The position numbers were made by a program, and so were the translations under genes. Positions 24,082 through 33,283 of a stretch of 64,000 nt of DNA are shown here, piece by piece (within the stretch, counting starts at the first letter, position 1; the number at the start of each line of letters is the position of its first letter). The notes beneath the pieces are model-generated. The model had not been told where the DNA came from, ran no database searches, and saw only the letters and a list, made by a program, of their open reading frames with translations. The stretch is from CBDBZL01 sp031399025 (GTDB lineage Bacteria > Pseudomonadota > Alphaproteobacteria > Sphingomonadales > Sphingomonadaceae): NCBI GenBank assembly GCA_031399025.1, contig JANNOJ010000052.1, positions 104,106 to 168,105 of the forward strand, in the 5' to 3' direction.

Positions 24082-26957
24082 CAGAATTGGGTTCCTACGT
24101 TGAAAGAGACGAGCTTGGTCTCGTCACCGGTTTGGCTGAGCAGCGCCTGGGCGATATCGATCCGGAACGGGCCGAAGGGCGAGTTCCAGTTGACCCCGAA
24201 GCCGATCGACAGGCGGGGGGCGGGCGTATCGCCATAAAACTCCTCGCGGAACGCCGGTAATTGCTGGCCGAGCGCGGTGTTGGCGCTGCCGCTGGGAGAG
24301 ATGGGGCTGGTGGTCTCGGTAGTGGTCTGGCTGCCGTCGGAATTGGTGACGGTCTGCTGATAGAGCGGCTCGCCGTCATCGTTGCGGGTTTCGATGAAGC
24401 AGCCGTCCGGCAGCGGGCACCTGACCAGGGTCGGCCGCTCGACGCCGAACACCGAGCCCATGTCCATGAACACCGAGGGGCGCAGCCCCAGTTCGCGCAC
24501 GCCCGAGCCCAGCGGGATCTCGATTTCCGCGCGGCCGAGATAGTAATACTTGCCGCCCAGCGCATCGTCCTGGTTGTCGTCGGAATCGACCGGATACAGT
24601 TCGCGCACGCCGTCGGAATCAGCCGTGTCGTAGAAGCGGCGGATGACCCGCGGGCCGACGCCGCGGACGTCAAAGCCGCGCAATTGCTGCTCGCTGATGA
24701 AGAAGCGGTCAGTGAGCAGCACATTGTCGGAACCTTCATCGCTGTCGCCGAAGCCCTGGATGATGCCGGCCTCGGCCGAAGCCGAGAAGATGAAGCCCGA
24801 CCCCAGCGACCAATATTTGCGCCCACTGACCCGCGCCCGCGCATACCGGGTATCTCCGCCCAAGCCGGCGAGATCGACACTGACGGAAATCACCTCGCCG
24901 GCGCTGGGACGGATGCCGTTGTTCAGCGTGTTGTAGACGGCCGACACGCCCAGGATCGAGGAGATCCGATTGCCCAGCGCATCGCACAGATAACGCCCGG
25001 CGATCAGCGGCTCGCAGCTGGTTGTGCCATCGCCGTCGAGATCGGCGAAGTATTCGCTCTCGTCGATCGTGATATCGTCGAAATTGAGCGTGTAGCGCGC
25101 GATCAGCGACATGTATTCGGTCAGCGGAACGCCCACGCGCGCACCCAGGCCCGTGGTCGACTGCTCGTAAGTGGCGCTGTCGCGGTCGTAATAGCCGTTA
25201 TTGTAATCCTGCCGGTAGACGTCGATGCCGGCCGAGATGTTGCGGTCGAACACGTAAGGTTCGGTGAAGCTGATCTGGCCCGAGCGCGAATAGCTCGAAT
25301 AATTGAGCGACAGGCCCAGCGTCTGTCCACGCCCGCGGAAATTGTTCTGGCGGATGGAGCCCTGAAAGATGAAGCTCTCCAGGCTCGAGAAGCCGGCCGA
25401 GAGCGAGAGCTCGCCGGTCGGCTCCTCCTGCACATTGGCCTGCAGGATGATGCGGTCGGGAGCGCTGCCCTCGACCTGTTCGATCTCGAAGTTTTCCTGG
25501 AAGTAGCCCAGCGAATTGATCCGCGCGGTGGAGCGCTGGACCTGCAGCGAGTTGAACGCATCGCCTTCCGCCTGGCGGAACTCGCGCCGGATCACCTTGT
25601 CCTGGGTTATGGTATTGCCGTTGATGTCGATCGACTCGACGTAGACGCGCGGCGCCTCGGTGATGGTGAAGTTGATGCCCAGCGTACGCGCCTCGCGGTC
25701 GACGTCGTAATCGGGGCGCACCTCGGCAAAGGCGTAGCCGAAGGTGCCGGCGGTTTCGGACAGCTGCTCGATGGTGTCGTCGACCAGCTGGGCGTTGTAC
25801 CAATCGCCCGCGCGGATGGCGATGGCGTTGGTGAGGAATTCGCTGTTGAAGTCGCGTAGCTGGCTTTCCACCGCCACCTCGCCGAACTTGTAGCGCTCGC
25901 CTTCCTCCAGGACGTAGGTGATGATGAAGTCGCGTCGGTCTTGCGTCAGCTCGGCGACGGCGGAGACCACGCGGAAATCGGCGTAGCCCTGGGTGAGATA
26001 AAACTGGCGCAGCAGCTGCTGGTCGAAGGCGAGGCGGTCGGGATCATAGCTGGTGTTGGAGGAGAGCAAGCTGAACAGGCCGCGCGAGGCCTTGGTGACC
26101 ATCTCGCCGCGCAGGTCGCTGTCGGCGAACACCTCGTTGCCGAGCAGATTGATCTGGCGCACCCGCGAGCGCGGCCCCTCGGTGATCTCGAACACCACGT
26201 CCACGCGGTTCTGGTCGAGCATGACCATCTGCGGCTCGACCGAGGCGGCGAACCGCCCCTGCCGCTTGTACAGCTCGATGATCCGCGCGACATCGGCTCG
26301 GACCTTGGAACGGGTGAAGATCTGCCGCGCGGCCAGGTTGATCTCGGGCAGGATCTCGTCGTCGTCGATCCGCTCATTGCCCTCGAGGATGATCCGGTTG
26401 ATGATCGGATTCTCCTCCACCGTGATGACGACGTTGCCGGCTTCGTTGCGGATCGAAAAATCGGCGAACAGCTCGGTGGCCGCCAGGTCCTTGAGCGCCT
26501 GGTCGGCGGCGGCGGCGGTGTAGCGGTCACCCGTGCGCAGCTGGATGTATGAGACGATGGTCTGGGGCTCGAGCCGCTGCGCGCCCGAAACGGCGATGGT
26601 GCGGATGACCTCCCCCTCCTGCGGCGCGGAGGTGATGGCGCCGGCAGCAGGGGCCGGCCCGGGAGCTGGCGCGCCGCCGGAGCCGACGGCGGAAGGCGAG
26701 CCGGGTCGGGGAGGCGGAGCAGGCTCCCCCGGAGGGTCCTCACCCGGCGCTGCCGGGGTTGCCACCGGCGGCGGCGCAGCCGGGACCTCGTCGACGTCGA
26801 CCGGCGCGGGCGGCGAGGCGGTCGGCGGCGCGGCCGGGGAACCTGCTTCGCCCCGGTCCTGAGCGATGGCGGGCAGCGGCAGGCCCGCCAACATGGTGCA
26901 TCCCATCAGGGTTGCGGCGTACCGTGACGCCGCGTTCGTCCTGGCCATACCGCTCAT
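24081..26957 (-). CDS. bamA: Outer membrane protein assembly factor BamA
   Basis: BamA inserts beta-barrel proteins into the outer membrane. The 958-residue protein has a signal peptide, a Pro/Ala-rich linker of about 75 residues, five POTRA domains (from about residue 115) and a C-terminal barrel ending in VGTQF with the usual terminal Phe. The lid-loop motif is QLRGFDVRG. The Pro-rich segment before POTRA1 is longer than in E. coli. Barrel loops are aspartate-rich, including DLDGDG near residue 640 followed by a Cys pair. It follows rseP and precedes ompH. Confidence 0.97.
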   Translation of the reverse strand: MSGMARTNAASRYAATLMGCTMLAGLPLPAIAQDRGEAGSPAAPPTASPPAPVDVDEVPAAPPPVATPAAPGEDPPGEPAPPPRPGSPSAVGSGGAPAPGPAPAAGAITSAPQEGEVIRTIAVSGAQRLEPQTIVSYIQLRTGDRYTAAAADQALKDLAATELFADFSIRNEAGNVVITVEENPIINRIILEGNERIDDDEILPEINLAARQIFTRSKVRADVARIIELYKRQGRFAASVEPQMVMLDQNRVDVVFEITEGPRSRVRQINLLGNEVFADSDLRGEMVTKASRGLFSLLSSNTSYDPDRLAFDQQLLRQFYLTQGYADFRVVSAVAELTQDRRDFIITYVLEEGERYKFGEVAVESQLRDFNSEFLTNAIAIRAGDWYNAQLVDDTIEQLSETAGTFGYAFAEVRPDYDVDREARTLGINFTITEAPRVYVESIDINGNTITQDKVIRREFRQAEGDAFNSLQVQRSTARINSLGYFQENFEIEQVEGSAPDRIILQANVQEEPTGELSLSAGFSSLESFIFQGSIRQNNFRGRGQTLGLSLNYSSYSRSGQISFTEPYVFDRNISAGIDVYRQDYNNGYYDRDSATYEQSTTGLGARVGVPLTEYMSLIARYTLNFDDITIDESEYFADLDGDGTTSCEPLIAGRYLCDALGNRISSILGVSAVYNTLNNGIRPSAGEVISVSVDLAGLGGDTRYARARVSGRKYWSLGSGFIFSASAEAGIIQGFGDSDEGSDNVLLTDRFFISEQQLRGFDVRGVGPRVIRRFYDTADSDGVRELYPVDSDDNQDDALGGKYYYLGRAEIEIPLGSGVRELGLRPSVFMDMGSVFGVERPTLVRCPLPDGCFIETRNDDGEPLYQQTVTNSDGSQTTTETTSPISPSGSANTALGQQLPAFREEFYGDTPAPRLSIGFGVNWNSPFGPFRIDIAQALLSQTGDETKLVSFNVGTQF

Positions 26958-27180
26958 TCATTGTCCAATCATTACGTCCCGCCGCAGCCACAGCGTTTGC
27001 AGCCTGAACGGACCCTGACCCTCAGGCGGTGTCCGACCCTGCTGCTATGGTGGGAAAGGCGCCCCTTGCCCGATGCGACCGCGGCAATCAAGCGGCGGTG
27101 CAAGGCGCATGACACCGCCGGGCGCGGCTTATCCCCGCCCCGCCGCGCCCCCGCCGTCCGCCCCGGCAACGCTGGCAGGA
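26958..27180. other. rseP-bamA intergenic region
   Basis: These 223 bp separate two minus-strand genes and probably hold the bamA promoter and leader. I see no clear sigma-70 or sigma-E type boxes, no terminator with a T-run and no conserved small ORF. Confidence 0.4.
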
Positions 27181-28302
27181 CTATCGGCCGAAAATGGGCA
27201 GCGAGGCGATGTCGTTGATGGTGACGAACGCCATCAGCGCCAGCACCAGCGCCATACCCGTGCGGAACGCCCATTCCTGGCTGCGCGGGCTGGCGGGCTT
27301 CCGGCGCACCGCTTCGGCCGCGTAGAACGCCAGGTGTCCGCCATCGAGCGCGGGGATCGGCAAAAGGTTGATGAAAGCCAGGTTGAGCGAGATGAAGGCG
27401 ATGAATTCGATGAACGGCAACGGCCCCAGCGACAACCGCTCGCCCGAATATTGCGCGATCTTGATCGGCCCGCCCAGTTCCTTGACCGAACGCTCGCCGG
27501 TGACGATCTGGCCGATTCCGGTGATCATCAGCTTCACCAGACTGACGCTCGCCTCGGCGCCATAGGCGATCGCCCCCAGCGGGCCGACCTGCGCAAAGAC
27601 GCGCAGCGACGGATCGGCGCCGGCCCCGATCCGGCCGATGGTCGAGACATTGCCGAAGGTATCGGTCTGCTCCATCGCGGCGATTCTTACCGGGAAAGTG
27701 TCGGTCGACCCGTCGCGGGCGACCGTGACATCGATCACCCGGTCGGGAAACGGGAGGATGCGGATCCGGACATCCTCGAAGTAATCGATGCGGGCGCCGT
27801 CGATCGCCACGATCCGGTCGCCGAGTTCAAGCCCGGCCTGGGCGGCGGTGGAACCCTGCGCGAACACCTGGATCACCGGCGGAGTCATGGGTTTGCCGTA
27901 GGCCATGGCGAAGCCGGCGAAGATGAGGATGGCGACCAGAAAATTGGTTGCGGGGCCGGCAAACACGATCAGCGCCCGCTGCCATAGGGTCTTGGCCTGG
28001 AAGGTGCGGGCGCGCTCCTCCTCGGGCAGCGCGAGCCATTCCTCGCCCGGCTTGCCGGCCGCGTTCATGTCGCCGGCGAACTGGACATAACCGCCCAACG
28101 GGAGCGCGGAGAGTTTCCAGCGGGTGCCGCGCCGGTCGGTCCAGCCGGCGAGTTCCTTGCCGAAACCGATGGAAAAGGCATCGGCCTTGACCCCGAACAG
28201 CCGGCCGACGAGGTAGTGACCAAGTTCGTGCACGGTGACCAGCGGCCCGAGCACGAGCAGGAAGCCGGCCACCATCATCCACATCGGCACGTCGGGGAAC
28301 AA
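27181..28302 (-). CDS. rseP: RIP metalloprotease RseP (site-2 protease)
   Basis: This intramembrane zinc protease cleaves anti-sigma factors and cleared signal peptides. The 373-residue protein has the HExxH zinc motif in VHELGHY (His25, Glu26, His29), a PDZ domain (AQAGLELGDRIVAIDG) and the C-terminal PALDGGH motif. The TTG at 28302, 1 nt after the dxr stop with GGAG upstream, is my preferred start; the ATG at 28284 has no ribosome site. It completes the dxr-rseP-bamA order. Confidence 0.94.
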   Translation of the reverse strand: MFPDVPMWMMVAGFLLVLGPLVTVHELGHYLVGRLFGVKADAFSIGFGKELAGWTDRRGTRWKLSALPLGGYVQFAGDMNAAGKPGEEWLALPEEERARTFQAKTLWQRALIVFAGPATNFLVAILIFAGFAMAYGKPMTPPVIQVFAQGSTAAQAGLELGDRIVAIDGARIDYFEDVRIRILPFPDRVIDVTVARDGSTDTFPVRIAAMEQTDTFGNVSTIGRIGAGADPSLRVFAQVGPLGAIAYGAEASVSLVKLMITGIGQIVTGERSVKELGGPIKIAQYSGERLSLGPLPFIEFIAFISLNLAFINLLPIPALDGGHLAFYAAEAVRRKPASPRSQEWAFRTGMALVLALMAFVTINDIASLPIFGR

Positions 28303-28303
28303 G

Positions 28304-29458
28304 TCAGGCAGGCTCCAGCAAGGCCGCGGCGCGGGATCGCGCAACGCGGTCAATTTCGAGAACGTCTTCGAGACAATGCGGTGCCGGAGGCAGCCGGCGT
28401 TCGAGGCTTCTTGCGACTATTGACGAAATTGCGGTGAACGCAATCTGACCCTGCAGATATGCCGCTACGGCGATCTCATTGGCGGCGTTGAGCACCGCGG
28501 GCGCCGCCCCGCCCGCCGCCGCCGCCTCGCGCGCCAGCCGGGTTGCCGGGAAGTGCTCCTCGTCGGGAGCGAAGAAGGTGAGCTCGCCCAGGCGGGGCAG
28601 GTCGAGCGGGGCGCACGGCCCGTCCATCCGCCGCGGCCAGGCGAGGCACGAGGCGATCGGCACGCGCATGTCGGAAGGCCCGAGTTGGGCGAGCGTGGAG
28701 CCGTCGCGGAACTCGACCATCGAGTGGATCACGCTTTGGGGATGAACCACGATGCGCAAGCGATCGAGCCCCACGGGGAACAGGTGATGCGCCTCGATCA
28801 GCTCGAGGCCCTTGTTGAACATGGTGGCCGAATCGATCGTGATCTTGGCGCCCATGGTCCAGTTGGGGTGCTTGAGGGCCTGCTCGGGGCGCGCGGCGGC
28901 GAGCTGTTCGTGGCTCCAGGTGCGGAACGGGCCGCCGCTCGCAGTAAGCGTGATCCATGCCACATCGTCGAAGGAATTCCCCGCAAGGCATTGGAATATT
29001 GCGTTATGTTCGGAGTCCGTCGGCAGCAGCGTGGCGCCGTGACGGGCGACGGCGGACATCAGGATGTCGCCGGCCGAGACCAGCGCCTCCTTGTTGGCAA
29101 GCGCGATGATGCCGCCCTGCTCGATCGCCGCCATGGTCGGCGCCAGGCCGGCGCAGCCGACGATCGCGGCCACGGTGACATCGGCCCCGAGCGCCGCGGC
29201 GTCGCACAAGGCGCAGGACCCGCCCGCCGCTTCGATGCCGCTGCCCGCGAGCGCCTGCCGCAGTTCGCCCAGGCACGCCTCGTCCCCCACCACGGCCAGC
29301 TCGGCGCCGAATTCGCGAGCCAGCCGCGCCAGCTCGCCCGCCTGGCAATTGGCGGTGAGCACGCGCACCCGCCAGGCGTCCCGGTCGCGGCGCACGAGAT
29401 CGAGGGTGGAGGCGCCGATCGAGCCGGTGGCGCCAAGGACGGTGAGGCTGCGGGTCAC
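28304..29458 (-). CDS. dxr: 1-deoxy-D-xylulose-5-phosphate reductoisomerase
   Basis: Dxr makes 2-C-methyl-D-erythritol 4-phosphate, the committed step of the MEP isoprenoid pathway. The 384-residue protein has the NADPH motif VLGATGSIGAST, the metal-binding segment LLPTDSEHNAIFQ, and SATMFNKGLELIEAHHLF. The GTG start overlaps the cdsA stop (GTGA). It shares its operon with uppS, which uses the pathway's products. Confidence 0.96.
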   Translation of the reverse strand: MTRSLTVLGATGSIGASTLDLVRRDRDAWRVRVLTANCQAGELARLAREFGAELAVVGDEACLGELRQALAGSGIEAAGGSCALCDAAALGADVTVAAIVGCAGLAPTMAAIEQGGIIALANKEALVSAGDILMSAVARHGATLLPTDSEHNAIFQCLAGNSFDDVAWITLTASGGPFRTWSHEQLAAARPEQALKHPNWTMGAKITIDSATMFNKGLELIEAHHLFPVGLDRLRIVVHPQSVIHSMVEFRDGSTLAQLGPSDMRVPIASCLAWPRRMDGPCAPLDLPRLGELTFFAPDEEHFPATRLAREAAAAGGAAPAVLNAANEIAVAAYLQGQIAFTAISSIVARSLERRLPPAPHCLEDVLEIDRVARSRAAALLEPA

Positions 29459-30231
29459 CAACCCCACAGCCCCCCGATGATGCCGACGATGAGCGCCACC
29501 GGCAGGATGCCGTCCACCCGGTCGAGCACGCCGCCGTGCCCCGGGATCAGGCGCGAGGAATCCTTCACCCCGGCTTTGCGCTTGAGCCAGCTTTCCAGGA
29601 AGTCGCCGGCCTGCGCCGCCACTGCGAGCGCTGCCCCGAGGGCGAAGCCGGAGAGGATGTGCCGGGGTTCCACCCCGCCTTGCGACGCGCCGGTTTCGAG
29701 GCCGCCGATCGCCGAGCCGACCACCGCCGCCACAATGGCCAGCCACAGTCCGGCCAGCACCATGCCGCCCGCCAGCCCGGCCCAGGTCTTGGACGGGCTG
29801 ATGCGCGGTGCGATCCGCGGGCCGCCGATCGTCCGGCCGCTGAAATAGGCGCCCACGTCGGTGGCGACCACCGCCAGGATGGTGACCACGAACACCGGTC
29901 GCGGCATCAGCGCCAGGGCCGCGGCGGCAAGCCCGATGTAGGCCGCGGCGGCGAGCGTCGCCGCTAGCCGCCAGGGCACGTTGGCGGTCGCTTTGACCAC
30001 GAGGCGGATGAACTCGACCAACGCCGCGATGGCGACCGCCAGGATGAGCAGAACGAGCGCATTTCCCCCGGCGACCAAGGCGCCCCCGGCGATCGCCAGC
30101 ATGACCGCGGCGGAGACCGCGCGCTTGGGCAGGTCGCCGGTGCGCACGCTGAGCGGCACCGGCATGTAGCGCCGGAACCGGCGCTGCACCCGGTCGCGCT
30201 TGCGTTCGGGTGCGAGGTCAGCGCCCGCCAT
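29455..30231 (-). CDS. cdsA: Phosphatidate cytidylyltransferase
   Basis: CdsA makes CDP-diacylglycerol, the precursor used by PgsA (5.2 kb) and PssA (35.6 kb). The 258-residue protein has several membrane helices and the C-terminal signature SRLIPGHGGVLDRVDGILP, with the earlier SPSKTWAG segment. The ATG at 30231 lies inside the end of uppS (14-nt overlap). An Arg-rich N-terminal tail precedes the first helix. Confidence 0.95.
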   Translation of the reverse strand: MAGADLAPERKRDRVQRRFRRYMPVPLSVRTGDLPKRAVSAAVMLAIAGGALVAGGNALVLLILAVAIAALVEFIRLVVKATANVPWRLAATLAAAAYIGLAAAALALMPRPVFVVTILAVVATDVGAYFSGRTIGGPRIAPRISPSKTWAGLAGGMVLAGLWLAIVAAVVGSAIGGLETGASQGGVEPRHILSGFALGAALAVAAQAGDFLESWLKRKAGVKDSSRLIPGHGGVLDRVDGILPVALIVGIIGGLWGW

Positions 30232-30979
30232 AGCGCCTGTCGCGGGCGGCGAAGCTGGCCAGCGCCTGTTCCAGGTGACACACTTCGAAATCGGGCCACA
30301 ACACGTCGGTGAACCACATCTCGGCATAGGCGGCCTGCCACAGCAGGAAATTGGACAGGCGGACCTCGCCGCTGGTGCGGATCAGCAGGTCGAGCGGCGG
30401 CAGGTCGGCGGTGTCGAGATGCGCGGCGATGCTCTCGGGGGTGATCGCGCCGGTCGCCGCGGCGCGGGTGGCGGCGCGCGCGATCTCGCCCTGCGAACCG
30501 TAATTGAGCGCCACTGCAAGCGTGTGATTGCCCTTCGCGGTGCGGCTCAGCGCATCTTCGAGCATCGCGACAATATCGGGCTCCAAAGCCTTGTAATCGC
30601 CGATGATCTTGAGCCGCACGTCGTTGGCGACAAACTCGGGCAAGTCGCTCTTGATGAAGCGGCGCATGAGGCCCATCAGTTCGGCGATCTCGTCCTGCGG
30701 GCGCTTCCAGTTCTCGGAAGAGAAGGCGTAGAGCGTCAGGCAATCCAGGCCCATCGGACCGAGGCCGCGAACCAGCTTGCGTACTGCCTCAACTCCGCGG
30801 CGGTGGCCCAGCGCGAGCGGCAGGTGATGCCGCCGCGCCCAACGGCCGTTGCCATCCATGATGATGGCCACGTGGCGGGCGCCATAACGGCTGCCCACCG
30901 GCACGCTGGCGGCGGCCTGATGTGCCGATGCGCCGTTGCCATGGCTGGCTCGCGGCACCGGAGCGACGCCTTCGCTCAC
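30218..30979 (-). CDS. uppS: Undecaprenyl diphosphate synthase
   Basis: UppS is a cis-prenyltransferase that makes the C55 carrier lipid for cell-wall synthesis. The 253-residue protein has the catalytic motif HVAIIMDGNGRWA (Asp42), LYAFSSENWKRP and the C-terminal DLLIRTSGEVRLSNFLLWQ. The GTG start overlaps the frr stop (GTGA). The roughly 35 residues before the catalytic motif are poorly conserved in character, so a later start is possible. Confidence 0.95.
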   Translation of the reverse strand: MSEGVAPVPRASHGNGASAHQAAASVPVGSRYGARHVAIIMDGNGRWARRHHLPLALGHRRGVEAVRKLVRGLGPMGLDCLTLYAFSSENWKRPQDEIAELMGLMRRFIKSDLPEFVANDVRLKIIGDYKALEPDIVAMLEDALSRTAKGNHTLAVALNYGSQGEIARAATRAAATGAITPESIAAHLDTADLPPLDLLIRTSGEVRLSNFLLWQAAYAEMWFTDVLWPDFEVCHLEQALASFAARDRRYGGR

Positions 30980-31533
30980 TGCTGGAGGATTTCCTTTTCC
31001 TTGGCCTGCGTCGTCATGTCGGCATCGGCGATGTGCTTGTCGGTTAGGCCCTGGACCTCCTCCTCCAGCTTCTTGCGCTCGTCTTCGGAGAGCTCCTTCC
31101 TGCGCTCGTCCTCCTTGAGCATCTCCATCGCGTCGCGGCGCACGTTGCGAATGGCGATCTTGGCCTTCTCGGCATATTGCCCGGCGAGCTTGGCCAGATC
31201 GCGGCGACGATCTTCGGTCAGGTCGGGCAGCGGCAGGCGCAGAGTATTGCCGTCGCTCATCGGGTTGAGGCCCAGGTTGGCGCGTGAAATGGCCTTTTCC
31301 ACCGCGTTGACGTTGGCCCGGTCCCACACCTGTACGCTCAGCATGCGCGGCTCGGGCGCGGAGACGGTGGCGACCTGGTTCAGGGGCATCATCGAGCCGT
31401 AGACCTCTACCTGCACCGGGTCGAGCAGCGCGGTGTTGGCGCGGCCGGTTCTGAGCCCCGACAGATCGCTCTTGAGGCTGTCCACCGCGCCCGCCATCCG
31501 GCGCTCGATATCGGCCTTGTCGTACTTGCCCAT
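30976..31533 (-). CDS. frr: Ribosome recycling factor
   Basis: RRF splits post-termination ribosomes together with EF-G. The 185-residue protein begins MGKYDKADIERRM and has the family's LRTGRANTALLDPV and three-helix bundle segments. The start is 2 nt after the pyrH stop, so translation is coupled. Length and all main motifs are normal. Confidence 0.97.
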   Translation of the reverse strand: MGKYDKADIERRMAGAVDSLKSDLSGLRTGRANTALLDPVQVEVYGSMMPLNQVATVSAPEPRMLSVQVWDRANVNAVEKAISRANLGLNPMSDGNTLRLPLPDLTEDRRRDLAKLAGQYAEKAKIAIRNVRRDAMEMLKEDERRKELSEDERKKLEEEVQGLTDKHIADADMTTQAKEKEILQQ

Positions 31534-31535
31534 GC

Positions 31536-32255
31536 TCAATCCTTCCGCACTATCGTCTGCACGCCGTCGCCGGCCAGAACCCGCACGACATTGCCCCGCT
31601 CGCGGATCGAGAAGACCACGATCGGGATCTCGTTCTCGCGGCACAGGGCCACGGCCGCGGCATCCATCACCTTCAGATTGTCTGACAACACCTGCGAGTA
31701 AGTGATTGTATCGTAACGCCGGGCATGGTTGTGATGCTTGGGGTCCATATCGTAGACCCCATCGACGCTGGTGCCCTTGAGCAGCGCGTCGCAGCTCATC
31801 TCGGCGGCGCGCAGCGCGGCCCCGGTATCGGTCGTGAAGAACGGATTGCCGGTGCCCGCGGCGAAGATGACGATGCGCCCCTTCTCCAGGTGCCGCTCGG
31901 CCCGGCGGCGGATGTAGGGCTCGCACACGGCCGGCATGGGGATGGCCGATTGCACGCGCGTCTCCACCCCGAGGCGTTCGAGCGCGTTCTGCATGGCGAG
32001 TGCGTTCATCACCGTCGCCAGCATGCCCATGTAATCACCGGTGGTGCGATCGAGCCCCTTGGCCGCGCCCGAGATACCCCGGAAGATGTTGCCACCGCCG
32101 ATCACCAGGCACAGCTCCAGGCCGGTGTCCTTGGCCGCCTTCACCTCCTCGGCGAGGCGGGCAACATAAGCGGGATCGATACCGAATTCCCCATCCCCCA
32201 TCAGCACCTCGCCCGACAGCTTGAGCAGAATGCGTTTCAAATTGGGCAAGAGCAT
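31536..32255 (-). CDS. pyrH: Uridylate kinase
   Basis: PyrH phosphorylates UMP to UDP. The 239-residue amino-acid-kinase-fold protein has ILLKLSGEVL, VIGGGNIFRG, GDYMGMLATVMNALA and the GTGNPFFTTDTGAALRA motif. The ATG at 32255 was preferred; a TTG 9 nt upstream (32264) is also in frame. It is co-transcribed with frr. The usual upstream neighbour tsf is separated from it here by the phosphoesterase gene. Confidence 0.96.
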   Translation of the reverse strand: MLLPNLKRILLKLSGEVLMGDGEFGIDPAYVARLAEEVKAAKDTGLELCLVIGGGNIFRGISGAAKGLDRTTGDYMGMLATVMNALAMQNALERLGVETRVQSAIPMPAVCEPYIRRRAERHLEKGRIVIFAAGTGNPFFTTDTGAALRAAEMSCDALLKGTSVDGVYDMDPKHHNHARRYDTITYSQVLSDNLKVMDAAAVALCRENEIPIVVFSIRERGNVVRVLAGDGVQTIVRKD

Positions 32256-32362
32256 GAAATTCAACCTACCCTTGGGGCGTGATGCCGGCCCTTATAGTGA
32301 CGAGAGGGTCGGTGCCAAGGGGCGAGGCGCGGCGTTAACCCGTTGCACCGGGCCGTGCTGCA

Positions 32363-33253
32363 ATGCAGCAGGGACGCATGGAGTCGATGGTTGTCACGTT
32401 CGCGCGTCGTGCTCGGCTGGCCCTGCTGCTGGCGGGCCTCGCAGGCGCCGTGCTGGGCTCGATCGCGTGGCGCGATACGCTCGGAACACCCGTCGTGCGG
32501 CGCACCGCAATGGAGTTACCCGGGTTGCCGGCCCGGCCGGCGCCCGTGCGCATCGCGCTCATCTCCGACATCCACGTCGCGGAGCCGCAGATGCCGCCCG
32601 AACGGCTGCGGCGGATCGTGGCCCAGATCAACGCGCTGCGGCCCGACATCGTGCTGATCGCGGGTGACCTGCTGGGCGAAGGCTACCTGATCACCCGCCA
32701 CTACTCGGCCGAGGAAGCGGTGGCTCCGCTCGGCGGGCTCGGCGCGCCGCTAGGGGTCTACGTGGCGCCGGGCAACCACGACCACACCACCGACCTGCCG
32801 GGTCTGGCGCGCGCACTGCGGCGACACGGACTGGTACTGCTGGTCAACGCGGCGGTGCAGGCGGGGCCGCTGGTGATCGGCGGGCTGGACGATGCACATA
32901 TCGGCCTCGACGACATTCCGGGCACGGTGCGGCAGATGGACCGGTTTTCAGGCGGCCGGGTCATCCTCAGCCACAGCCCCGACGCTTTTCCGCGCCTGCC
33001 GGGCGATATCGCGCTGACCGTGGCCGGACACACCCACTGCGGGCAGATCGCCTGGCCGTGGGGCAGCGCGCCGATCACCATGTCGCGCTACGGCCAGCGC
33101 TACGCCTGTGGGCGGGTGGACGAGGGCGGACAGGTGCTGGTCACCACCGCAGGCCTGGGCACCAGCGGCCTGCCGGTCCGGCTGTTCGCCCGGCCCGATA
33201 TCTGGCTGATCGAAGCAAGGCCGCCGGACCCCGAACGGTCCGACGGCCGGTGA
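32363..33253 (+). CDS. Metallophosphoesterase, calcineurin-like (YaeI/YkuE type)
   Basis: The 296-residue protein has an N-terminal hydrophobic helix and all metal-ligand motifs of the family: SDIHV, GDLLG, GNHDH, SHSPD and GHTHCGQ. Relatives act on membrane-bound phospholipid or lipid A substrates at the inner membrane. It is transcribed opposite to tsf and pyrH and lies between them. Start uncertain: ATGs at 32363, 32378 and 32387 are in frame and none has a textbook ribosome site. Confidence 0.88.
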   Translation: MQQGRMESMVVTFARRARLALLLAGLAGAVLGSIAWRDTLGTPVVRRTAMELPGLPARPAPVRIALISDIHVAEPQMPPERLRRIVAQINALRPDIVLIAGDLLGEGYLITRHYSAEEAVAPLGGLGAPLGVYVAPGNHDHTTDLPGLARALRRHGLVLLVNAAVQAGPLVIGGLDDAHIGLDDIPGTVRQMDRFSGGRVILSHSPDAFPRLPGDIALTVAGHTHCGQIAWPWGSAPITMSRYGQRYACGRVDEGGQVLVTTAGLGTSGLPVRLFARPDIWLIEARPPDPERSDGR

Positions 33254-33283
33254 GTACTTGGGTCGGGTACGCCGTAAGATAGC

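Noticed and set aside
24261..25859. Long plus-strand frame opposite bamA
   Set aside because: Shadow of the bamA codon pattern; no ribosome site or recognisable domain.
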